9,010 nt of DNA from Bacteroidota bacterium (lineage in GTDB: Bacteria > Bacteroidota > Bacteroidia > Chitinophagales > Chitinophagaceae). Below, piece by piece: positions 1 through 6,270 of the stretch. The stretch's first letter is position 1, and every line of letters starts with the position of its first letter. The DNA is taken from positions 1 through 9,010 of the forward strand of contig JAEZAY010000414.1 in the NCBI GenBank assembly GCA_023427575.1. Direction: 5' to 3'. Below the pieces are notes generated by a model. That model had not been told where the DNA came from and searched no databases. It saw nothing but the letters and a program-made list of their open reading frames with translations. The translations under genes and the position numbers were made by a program.

Positions 1-494
1 CCCGGGCCTGGACGCAGCAGGTGATTGCCAGGCTTAAAGGCAATGCCATGTCGAGCGGCAGAGGCGGAGCTAACATTGATATGGTTTTGGATTATATTAA
101 AAACGAATTGCCTTATATCGATGCCGAATACGTAATGGTAACAATTGGGACTAACGGCGGCAATACTGAAGCGAAACTGCAGCAACTGGTGGATTATATT
201 CGCTTGCAGAGTGGCATTCCGATTCTGAATAATATTCCTTCCAACGAAAGCGGCACCCAGGTGGCTGAGGCTGTTCTCATCGAAAAAGTTCGCGCGGCCA
301 ACGATATCCGGGGCGCGAAGTTTGATCTTGCCACATCTCTTGCCGGAGATGGCAGGGAGGTTGACAAAACCACCATGTACTGGGAAGATTATTCCGGAAG
401 TTATGGCTGGCAAATATATCATCATCCCAATGAAGTGGGTGGCGACCGGATGTTTCAGCGCACGCTGACTGACCTGCCCGAAATATACCGTTAA
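1..494 (+). CDS. SGNH/GDSL-family hydrolase, C-terminal part (5' truncated by window edge)
   Basis: The reading frame is open to the left edge (first whole codon at position 3), so the N-terminus, including the block I GDS serine, lies outside the window. About 163 residues are visible. Seen: an SGRGGANID segment resembling SGNH block II (Gly), an IGTNGGN segment matching block III (G-x-N), and a HHPNEVGG segment near the C-terminus matching the block V His (codons 420-431). This is the usual order for SGNH/GDSL esterases, which remove acyl groups such as acetate from carbohydrates. The residue three places before the His of HPN is Ile, where the family usually has Asp, so this may be a Ser-His dyad enzyme or the acid may come from elsewhere. 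The TAA stop is 4 bp before the next gene, so the two are probably co-transcribed. A role as a secreted carbohydrate deacetylase is inferred from the neighbours; the substrate cannot be read from the fragment. Confidence 0.78.
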   Translation, partial: RAWTQQVIARLKGNAMSSGRGGANIDMVLDYIKNELPYIDAEYVMVTIGTNGGNTEAKLQQLVDYIRLQSGIPILNNIPSNESGTQVAEAVLIEKVRAANDIRGAKFDLATSLAGDGREVDKTTMYWEDYSGSYGWQIYHHPNEVGGDRMFQRTLTDLPEIYR

Positions 495-498
495 CAGT

Positions 499-2328
499 AT
501 GAAATTAGTATTTAGAACATTCCTGTTACTCGCACAGGTGTTGTTTTTAGTTTATTTGACCGGATGTAAAAAAGATACTGGCCCGGATCCCATTCCTGAG
601 CCGGATCCGGTGGAGACTGATGCGCCACGCACGATGTCGAACATTGTAGGAGTTGACCAGTTTGGAAGAAGTTTCGGAACCATTTCATCCACGAAAGCCG
701 ATAAGCAGGTGGGTTTGTTTTTCTGGCTATGGATAGGTCAGCCTTTTGCAAACGGGATATACGATGCCACCAAAATTCTGGCAATGCCCAATGGGTTAAA
801 CCGGCTTACACATATGGACTGGCATGATGCGGGAATCAGCCCCGATGGTCAGGCGCATTTTTGGGGCGAACCAATTTGGGGTTACTATAATTCCGAAGAT
901 GTGTGGGTACTTAGAAAGCAGGTTGAAATGCTGACCATTGCCGGGGTTGACTTTATTTTCTTTGACGCGACCAATGCGCTGATCTATAAGAACGTTGCCG
1001 AACGTTTGATGAAGATAATTTCTGAATATCAGGACAAAGGCTGGTCGCCGCCGAAAGTTGCTTTTTATACGCATTCGCTTTCCTTTCAAACAGTGCGTAC
1101 CATATACAGGGATATTTATAAATCGGGACTATATCCTGAAACCTGGTATAAGGTAAATGGAAAACCTTTAATTATAGCTTACACCGACCCCCAGGATGAT
1201 ATTAATGAAGCAAAGTCGCGGGGCGACAATAACTATATTCCCGGCACCCTGTCTTCAGAGATCCTCGAATTTTTTCATTTCCGCAAACCACAATGGCCCA
1301 GCGATCCGGTTTACCCGGATGGATTTCCATGGGTAGAATGGAAATTTCCACAGCCCATGCACAATGGAATTATGAATGTAACTGTAGCAAGCCATCCCTC
1401 GGTGCCCATGTCGTTTTCACTTACCAGAACTGATATGATCAACTGGGGCAGGGGATGGGATCCCGATACCAAAACAAATAAAAGCGCGGATGTAGATAAA
1501 GGCAGTTTTTTCCAGCGCCAGTGGGATCATGCCATCAGCTCAAACCCGGATCTGATTACAATTGGCGGCTGGAATGAATGGATCGCATATAAGCAGCCCT
1601 ATTGGGGTGAATACGTGCTGGTGGATGCCGTTAATAAAGAATACTCCAGGGATATTGAGCCGATGAAAGGCGGTTATGAAGACGCGTTTTATCTTCAGAT
1701 GATCAGCAATATCCGGCGCTATAAAGGAATCACTCAGGCAGGAAATGCTTCTAAAAAGAAAAAAATTGATATCAGTTCCGGAACTGCGCAATGGAATGAG
1801 ATTCCCGCTGTTGCCAGCAACTTTCATACAAATTCATTTGGCCGCGATTCATACGGTGCATCCACGGTTGCATATTATACCCAGCCGGCGCCCTCAAACA
1901 ATATCACGGATATCAAATTGTCGTATGATGAAACAAATATTTATTTTTTGATCCGAACAAAAAGCCGCCTGAACCTAAGTGGAGCTAATGCGTTGAACAT
2001 TCTGCTTGGTACCGGCGATCCCGGATTAAAAAATTGGGAAAGTTATGAATACCTGATTGGTGAAACCGTCGATGGAAAAAATCTTTCAGTGGGGAGGCTA
2101 AACGGAGAGTTTGAAACGACGGCTGTTGGAAATGCAAAAATGATTCAAACCGATAATACAATTCAAATTGAATGTCCGCGACAGTTAATCGGGCTGAATA
2201 GTGCCAGGCGCTTTTATTTTAAACTGGCATCGGGTGTAATTGATCCATCCGAGATTATGTCTTATTATACATCCGGGATCTCACTGCCTCTTGGGCGCCT
2301 GAGTTATATGTATGAAATGGAGAATTAA
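499..2328 (+). CDS. Lipoprotein with GH99/GH71-like putative glycosidase domain and C-terminal CBM9-like domain
   Basis: A 609-residue protein. Residues 1-23 form a lipoprotein signal: Lys2 and Arg6, a hydrophobic stretch, then lipobox LTGC with Cys23 as the lipidated residue. A KKD segment and a Pro/Asp/Glu-rich linker (about 29-40) follow, as in Bacteroidota outer-membrane lipoproteins. Residues about 45-412 look like a TIM-barrel glycosidase of the GH99/GH71/WbsX-like type: a GLFFWLW strand near 72-78, FIFFDATN at 152-159, KPLIIAY at 222-228 and IGGWNEW at 355-361 followed by a DIEPMKGG segment. Asp156 and Glu360 are candidate active-site acids by position. Residues about 425-609 resemble CBM9-like/DOMON-type domains, with the alternating 'SYDETNIYFLIRT' pattern. 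It is probably surface- or periplasm-exposed and acts on a polysaccharide with the flanking esterases. Substrate and linkage are unknown, and the family call comes from recognition of motif style, not alignment. It lies 4 bp after the SGNH gene. Confidence 0.72.
   Translation: MKLVFRTFLLLAQVLFLVYLTGCKKDTGPDPIPEPDPVETDAPRTMSNIVGVDQFGRSFGTISSTKADKQVGLFFWLWIGQPFANGIYDATKILAMPNGLNRLTHMDWHDAGISPDGQAHFWGEPIWGYYNSEDVWVLRKQVEMLTIAGVDFIFFDATNALIYKNVAERLMKIISEYQDKGWSPPKVAFYTHSLSFQTVRTIYRDIYKSGLYPETWYKVNGKPLIIAYTDPQDDINEAKSRGDNNYIPGTLSSEILEFFHFRKPQWPSDPVYPDGFPWVEWKFPQPMHNGIMNVTVASHPSVPMSFSLTRTDMINWGRGWDPDTKTNKSADVDKGSFFQRQWDHAISSNPDLITIGGWNEWIAYKQPYWGEYVLVDAVNKEYSRDIEPMKGGYEDAFYLQMISNIRRYKGITQAGNASKKKKIDISSGTAQWNEIPAVASNFHTNSFGRDSYGASTVAYYTQPAPSNNITDIKLSYDETNIYFLIRTKSRLNLSGANALNILLGTGDPGLKNWESYEYLIGETVDGKNLSVGRLNGEFETTAVGNAKMIQTDNTIQIECPRQLIGLNSARRFYFKLASGVIDPSEIMSYYTSGISLPLGRLSYMYEMEN
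2312..2328 (+). other. Possible 17-bp gene overlap (alternative upstream start of the esterase)
   Basis: An in-frame ATG at 2312 lies inside the last codons of the lipoprotein gene, which stops at 2328. If used, the esterase would gain 15 residues before its hydrophobic signal sequence and be translationally coupled to the upstream gene. The downstream ATG at 2357 gives a more normal signal peptide, so I treat the overlap as the less likely start. Neither start has a Shine-Dalgarno motif, which is normal for this phylum and does not help decide. Confidence 0.3.
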
Positions 2329-2356
2329 TATTCATTCAGGAATAAAAAACGTTGCA

Positions 2357-3652
2357 ATGTTAAGTTGGCTGAAGAGCTTTTTATTTATTCTGACCGTGGT
2401 TTGTCCTGCTGTAATAGTTGCCCAGAAATCAAAACAGCAGGCTTACGAAAAGCGGAATGTTGAGAATGGTTCGATCTATATAATTACAGAAGCATCGCCG
2501 GATTATAAGTTTGATTCGGCAAGGTATTCGGTTTTTATTCCGGATGGGGTTGAACAAATCGAAGGAGTATTTATTCACCAGCATGGATGCACCATGGAGG
2601 GAAGAGGGATGGCGACCGCCTATGATTTGCAATACCAGGCTTTCGCGAAAAAATGGAAACTGGCGATCATCGGGCCGGATCTGTATGATGCAAAAAATAA
2701 TTGTCACGACTGGAAAGATGCGGAATCCGGCACCGCCACGGCGCTGCTGAAGGCCATTCAGCGGGTTGCAAAATCATCTGCTCATCCGGAGCTAAATGAG
2801 TCCCCCTGGTTATTGTGGGGTCATTCCGGTGGCGGCTACTGGGCGCAATCCATGATGACAAAATATCCCGAACGGATCATGGCGGTGTTCAGCTATTCGC
2901 CCGGACTCAATGCTCAGTTCAGCTATCCTGAAAAAGCATTAAAAATTCCCATTATGATCCGCCATGCGGGCCCGATTGGCGATGCCTGTTGCTGGCAAAC
3001 AGCTCTGAATACATTTACTGCGATCCGTTCCGCAAACGGCTATGCCGGCATTGTGCTGAACGCGCACCAAAACCATAATTTCAGTTTTGTACGTTATCTC
3101 GCAATTCCTTTTTTCGAATCTATATTGCCACAACGATTGCCAACAGGAAAATCGAAGAGTTATAAAAACATGCGTGCGGTAGATGAAGGCAGGGCCTGGC
3201 TGGCCGATACGGCCACTTTAAATATTTTCAGGGCAAAAGATTATCCCGGAAACAAACTGGCAGCCGCCTGGATCCCCGATTCGGCATTGGCTTTCAAATG
3301 GCGTGAGTATGCGGTAACAGGAACCATTGTTGACAGAACCCCGCCGCCGGCCCCGTCGGCAATAAAGCTGGAACGCCGTCATAATGTAACAGTCACGGTT
3401 TCCTGGAAAGCGGAGGCTGACATTGAATCAGGGATCAGCCATTTTAATATTTACAGAGGAGATAATCTGGTTGGCCGCTTTCCGGCAACAGGTTCCTATC
3501 AGAACTTTGATCCCAATGGCGATGATGCATATCCGTTAGTTCCTGCCGCTTTACAAACCGATCAGACCCTATTATGGAATGATGCTTCAAAAATCAGCAT
3601 CAGCACGGTGAATCATTTCGGGCTCGAGTCGGCAAGAGCTTATGCTCCATAA
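2357..3652 (+). CDS. Secreted alpha/beta-hydrolase (putative carbohydrate esterase) with C-terminal Ig/FnIII-like domain
   Basis: I chose the ATG at 2357 (431 residues) because it starts directly at a clean type I signal peptide (about residues 1-22, ending VIVA before Gln23). An upstream in-frame ATG at 2312 would add 15 residues and overlap the previous gene by 17 bp, so translational coupling is possible. Residues about 50-265 form an alpha/beta-hydrolase domain: FIHQHGC at 72-78 resembles an oxyanion-hole strand, the nucleophile elbow is GHSGG with Ser157, and a late NAHQNHNFSF segment (about 235-244) supplies His237/His240 as catalytic-His candidates. The acid is not certain; Asp209 in GDACC is one candidate. 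Residues about 326-431 start with a DRTPPPAPS linker and carry a VTVSWKAEADIESGISHFNIYR-type pattern, typical of fibronectin III/Ig-like modules. The likely role is periplasmic ester removal (acetyl, methyl or feruloyl) from a glycan; the exact ester is unknown. It ends 46 bp from the convergent regulator gene. Confidence 0.75.
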   Translation: MLSWLKSFLFILTVVCPAVIVAQKSKQQAYEKRNVENGSIYIITEASPDYKFDSARYSVFIPDGVEQIEGVFIHQHGCTMEGRGMATAYDLQYQAFAKKWKLAIIGPDLYDAKNNCHDWKDAESGTATALLKAIQRVAKSSAHPELNESPWLLWGHSGGGYWAQSMMTKYPERIMAVFSYSPGLNAQFSYPEKALKIPIMIRHAGPIGDACCWQTALNTFTAIRSANGYAGIVLNAHQNHNFSFVRYLAIPFFESILPQRLPTGKSKSYKNMRAVDEGRAWLADTATLNIFRAKDYPGNKLAAAWIPDSALAFKWREYAVTGTIVDRTPPPAPSAIKLERRHNVTVTVSWKAEADIESGISHFNIYRGDNLVGRFPATGSYQNFDPNGDDAYPLVPAALQTDQTLLWNDASKISISTVNHFGLESARAYAP

Positions 3653-3698
3653 ATTTGCCGGAGGCTTTTGAAGAATTGTTTTATTTTTTCTGCTGTCA

Positions 3699-4730
3699 TT
3701 AGAGCGATGGCCTCAATATCAGCCGGAACGGCACCTTTTCTTTCACCTGCGTACCCGATAGTATGGCTTTGGCGGCCATTACGCCCATTTCGTGGAAGTC
3801 GGATGAAATGGTTGTGATGCCATTAAGCACTACTCTTTTAATAGGAGTTTCATTATAAGAGATAACGCCCACCTGGTCGCCGATGGCATAATTGGTGGTG
3901 TTAATTTTTTCAATCAGCGCGACCAGGTCGTCTTCAATCAGATTTATATACACTTCACCAGGATTAATTTCAGCCTCGCTCACATCATTGATGATCTTGT
4001 GGTGAAAAGTAAAATCCTGACAAAAATGTTTGAATCCTTTTAAGATCTCCCGGGGATAGTAACTTTTCTCAGGGAAGATGATAACAATGGTATGATACTT
4101 TAAAAGCCGGTCAACCGCATCGCTGAGTGCCTGGTAAATATCGTTTTCAAAGTCAATAAGAACCGAGGCATAATCTCCTGTCACACCCGGCGGCGTTCTG
4201 TCCATCATCAGCAATTTGTCTTTTGGAATCGTATTAATCACATCGTGCGCATTTTCACCGCCTTCCACGAAATGAGGTATGATTACAAAATGTGTGTATG
4301 GATCTTTATTATTTGCCAGTATGCGTTTGAACAGATGGAAATCATTGTTGTACACGTAGAAATCTATTCCCGCCTGCTCACCCAGCGTTTCCACAAAAGC
4401 GTCGTAGATTGTTTTTTTTGGAATGCTTAATTTGTTAAACAGGAGAAACACGCTTAACGGTCTTCTGAATTCGGTGTTCTCAATAAAATATCCTCTTCGG
4501 GGAACGGCATTGATAACACCCAGTTTTCGCAGGTGACGATAACCTCTTTCAACGGTATCACGCGCTATATCCAGTTCAATACTTAATTCGTTTATGGACG
4601 GCATGTTATCGCCAGCCTTAATATTTCCTTTTTCGATTTGTTTCAATACCGCATTTGCAATCTGCAGGTATTTGGAAGTGCTGGAATAAGGGTCAACAGT
4701 AAGCAGGTCGATGATCTTGGTTTCTTTCAT
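3699..4730 (-). CDS. GntR-family transcriptional regulator with LacI-type sugar-binding domain
   Basis: A 343-residue DNA-binding regulator. Residues about 19-85 are a GntR winged helix-turn-helix: KYLQIANAVLKQIEKGNI, then MPSINELS, then IARDTVERGYRHLRKLGVI and a PRRGYFI wing. Residues about 90-343 form a periplasmic-binding-protein/LacI-like effector domain: strand PLSVFLLFNK at 91-100, DYASVLIDFENDIYQAL at 186-202, VGVISYN at 287-293, and the LacI-like ending GITTISSDFHEMGVMAAKAIL. This architecture is known from AraR of Bacillus and from arabinose and fucose regulators of Bacteroidota, where a sugar or sugar phosphate releases the repressor. Here it faces the aldolase-isomerase-rhamnosidase genes across 176 bp and most likely controls them and itself, with a rhamnose-derived inducer inferred from context. 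It has no signal peptide and is cytoplasmic. The ATG at 4730 is well placed, and TAA is the stop. Confidence 0.9.
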   Translation of the reverse strand: MKETKIIDLLTVDPYSSTSKYLQIANAVLKQIEKGNIKAGDNMPSINELSIELDIARDTVERGYRHLRKLGVINAVPRRGYFIENTEFRRPLSVFLLFNKLSIPKKTIYDAFVETLGEQAGIDFYVYNNDFHLFKRILANNKDPYTHFVIIPHFVEGGENAHDVINTIPKDKLLMMDRTPPGVTGDYASVLIDFENDIYQALSDAVDRLLKYHTIVIIFPEKSYYPREILKGFKHFCQDFTFHHKIINDVSEAEINPGEVYINLIEDDLVALIEKINTTNYAIGDQVGVISYNETPIKRVVLNGITTISSDFHEMGVMAAKAILSGTQVKEKVPFRLILRPSL

Positions 4731-4746
4731 ATACCACTATTTCAAA

Positions 4747-4757
4747 GGGATTAAATC
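4747..4757. promoter_or_regulatory. Candidate operator half: GGGATTAAATC (GATT-A-AATC palindrome)
   Basis: GATT and AATC form a perfect inverted repeat around one base, 17 bp upstream of the regulator's start. The first seven bases, GGGATTA, recur 42 bp away at 4789-4795, which is about four helical turns, as expected for two cooperating operators. The match is short and the region AT-rich, so chance is a real alternative. Confidence 0.25.
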
Positions 4758-4788
4758 GGAGCTTCAAAATAGATCAATTTCTGCTAAT

Positions 4789-4808
4789 GGGATTATAAAA
4801 ATTTAATC
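4789..4808. promoter_or_regulatory. Candidate operator: GGGATTA followed by TAATC (inverted GATTA/TAATC arms)
   Basis: The sequence from 4791 to 4808 has GATTA at one end and its reverse complement TAATC at the other, around an 8-bp A/T core. GntR-family regulators often bind short inverted repeats of this kind. The same GGGATTA start is found at 4747. It lies midway between the two divergent starts, where a shared operator could act on both promoters. Confidence 0.25.
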
Positions 4809-4863
4809 TTAAATATTTCAATTCTTCAGGTCAAAACAGGACAGTAAAGAAAATGTTCAGGGC

Positions 4864-4871
4864 TATGTTTG
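4864..4871 (+). promoter_or_regulatory. Candidate Bacteroidota -7 promoter element (TATGTTTG)
   Basis: TATGTTTG fits the TAnnTTTG consensus known for the primary sigma factor of Bacteroidota exactly. It lies 35 bp before the aldolase ATG, leaving room for a short leader of about 28 nt. I do not find a clear TTTG-type -33 element at the expected spacing upstream, so the promoter is only half supported and may need activation or be weak. Confidence 0.38.
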
Positions 4872-4906
4872 TTAGACTGGATGGAGATTACATTCAGCTT
4901 TAAACT

Positions 4907-6229
4907 ATGGATAGCTTGCTTAACACAAAATCTATGCATCCGCGTGATCAGATCACGCTGGTGATGCAGCGTATTTACAAACGAATTCTAACGACAACAT
5001 CCGGCGGCAATCTATCAATCATTGATGATAATGGCGATATCTGGATCACACCAACCGGTGTTGATAAGGGCTTGCTGAAGCCTTCCGATATTGTTTGCAT
5101 GAAAGCTGATGGTTCGGTAATCGGCGATCACAAGCCATCTTCGGAATATCCTTTTCACCTGGCCATTTACAGGTCGAGGCCCGAGATCAGGGCCATTGTG
5201 CATGCACATCCTCCCGGACTGGTAACTTTCAGTATTGTACGGAAAACTCCCAATACCAACATTCTTCCCCAACTTAAAGAGCTTTGCGGCACCATCGGTT
5301 ATGCGCCGTATGCGATTCCCGGAAGTGCTGAACTGGGGGAAAATATAGCTGAACAATTTCGCCTGGGAATGAACGCTGTGATTATGGAAAATCATGGAAC
5401 CGTAATCGGCGGCAAAAATATTTCGGATGCATATCAGAAATTTGAGTCGATGGAGATGACTGCCCGTTCGATTTTGTACGGCAACATGATTGGCAAACCT
5501 TCCTATTTATCAGACGAAAGCATTAATGCCTACCAGGAGCAGCCTTTGCCGGATTTTCCGGAGGCAAAAAGGGTTACATACCCGTCGGCAGAACGTGAAA
5601 AGCGTACTGAAATTTTTAAAATAGTGAAACGCGCCTGTGAACAGGGCCTGATGCTGGGGGCGTATGGAACCGTTTCTGCGCGCTGGCGCGACAATGATTT
5701 TCTGATCACACCCGATCGCCAGTCGAATTGGGAATTGAAGCTTGAAGATATTGTTCAGATAAAAAAAGGACAAAGAGAACCGGGAAAAGTTCCCTGCCGC
5801 TCTGCATACCTGCATCAGGAGATTTATGAAAAACATCCCGATGTAAATGCGATCATCCTTACACAATCGCCTTATCTTACATCTTTTGCCATCACAGGCG
5901 CAGAATTCAACGTAAGGACAATTCCCGAAACCTGGATCTACCTGCAGAATGTTGGGATGGTGGAGTTTGGAGAGCAGTTTGCCGGGGTAAGCAAAATTCC
6001 TTCGATTATCTCTACGGAATATCCGGTGGTAATAGTGAAGAATGAATGCGTGATCGTTGCCGGAAACAAACTGCTCCAGGCTTTTGATTATCTCGAAGTG
6101 GCAGAATTCAGTGCAAAATCGCTGGTGATGTCTACCACGCTTGGCAAAATGGTTCCCATCAGTGATGAACAGGTGGATGAACTGGGGAAAGTGATGAGCA
6201 AATGGAAAAATTACGAATGGGCTATGTAG
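4907..6229 (+). CDS. Tandem class II aldolase/adducin-family protein (active N-half, degenerate C-half)
   Basis: A 440-residue cytoplasmic protein with two consecutive class II aldolase/adducin domains (about 11-195 and 228-412), twice the usual length of about 215. The first keeps the signature of L-fuculose/L-rhamnulose-1-phosphate aldolases: SGGNLSI near 32-38, the catalytic-type Glu80 in SSEYPFH, and the Zn ligands His99 and His101 (HAH) and His163 (ENHGT). The second aligns by eye but has Ser299, Leu318, Gln320 and Glu380 at those four positions, so it is probably non-catalytic. The likely reaction is retro-aldol cleavage of a ketose (phosphate), giving a C3 product and a lactaldehyde-like product. 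Co-location with a sugar isomerase and a GH78 rhamnosidase suggests the rhamnose pathway, but it could act on another deoxysugar or be an epimerase/decarboxylase of the same fold. It is the first gene after the divergent promoter region; the ATG at 4907 was chosen, with Met10 as an alternative. Confidence 0.85.
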   Translation: MDSLLNTKSMHPRDQITLVMQRIYKRILTTTSGGNLSIIDDNGDIWITPTGVDKGLLKPSDIVCMKADGSVIGDHKPSSEYPFHLAIYRSRPEIRAIVHAHPPGLVTFSIVRKTPNTNILPQLKELCGTIGYAPYAIPGSAELGENIAEQFRLGMNAVIMENHGTVIGGKNISDAYQKFESMEMTARSILYGNMIGKPSYLSDESINAYQEQPLPDFPEAKRVTYPSAEREKRTEIFKIVKRACEQGLMLGAYGTVSARWRDNDFLITPDRQSNWELKLEDIVQIKKGQREPGKVPCRSAYLHQEIYEKHPDVNAIILTQSPYLTSFAITGAEFNVRTIPETWIYLQNVGMVEFGEQFAGVSKIPSIISTEYPVVIVKNECVIVAGNKLLQAFDYLEVAEFSAKSLVMSTTLGKMVPISDEQVDELGKVMSKWKNYEWAM

Positions 6230-6270
6230 CCGGTTTCTGATACCCGATTCTGTTAGTGAAAACTTGCGAT

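Larger units (their letters stand above)
4731..4906. promoter_or_regulatory. Divergent intergenic control region between the GntR regulator and the aldolase operon
   Basis: This is a 176-bp AT-rich gap with no plausible gene, between divergently oriented starts at 4730 (-) and 4907 (+). It should contain the promoters of both transcripts and the binding sites of the regulator. Within it I see a -7-like element (4864-4871) and a repeated GGGATTA motif in two partly palindromic settings. No riboswitch-like or strong hairpin structure stands out by eye. Confidence 0.6.

Noticed and set aside
586..620. Repeated ccggatcc-like sequence near the start of the lipoprotein gene.
   Set aside because: It simply encodes the Pro-Asp/Pro-Glu linker behind the lipobox; a codon-level coincidence in a low-complexity segment, not a functional DNA repeat.
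3653..3698. Possible bidirectional terminator between the convergent esterase and regulator genes (GCC-GGA-GGC followed by T-rich runs).
   Set aside because: The stem would be only three base pairs and the following T runs are interrupted. It is too weak to call, although a termination signal is expected here.
5015..5395. Long open frame on the - strand inside the tandem aldolase gene.
   Set aside because: Its product has no recognisable motif and lies opposite strongly conserved aldolase codons; it is an antisense shadow.
6256..6270. Upstream GTG start for the isomerase.
   Set aside because: The ATG at 6271 begins directly at the first barrel strand (KYAIILG). The extra residues add no recognisable element, so the GTG start is less likely.
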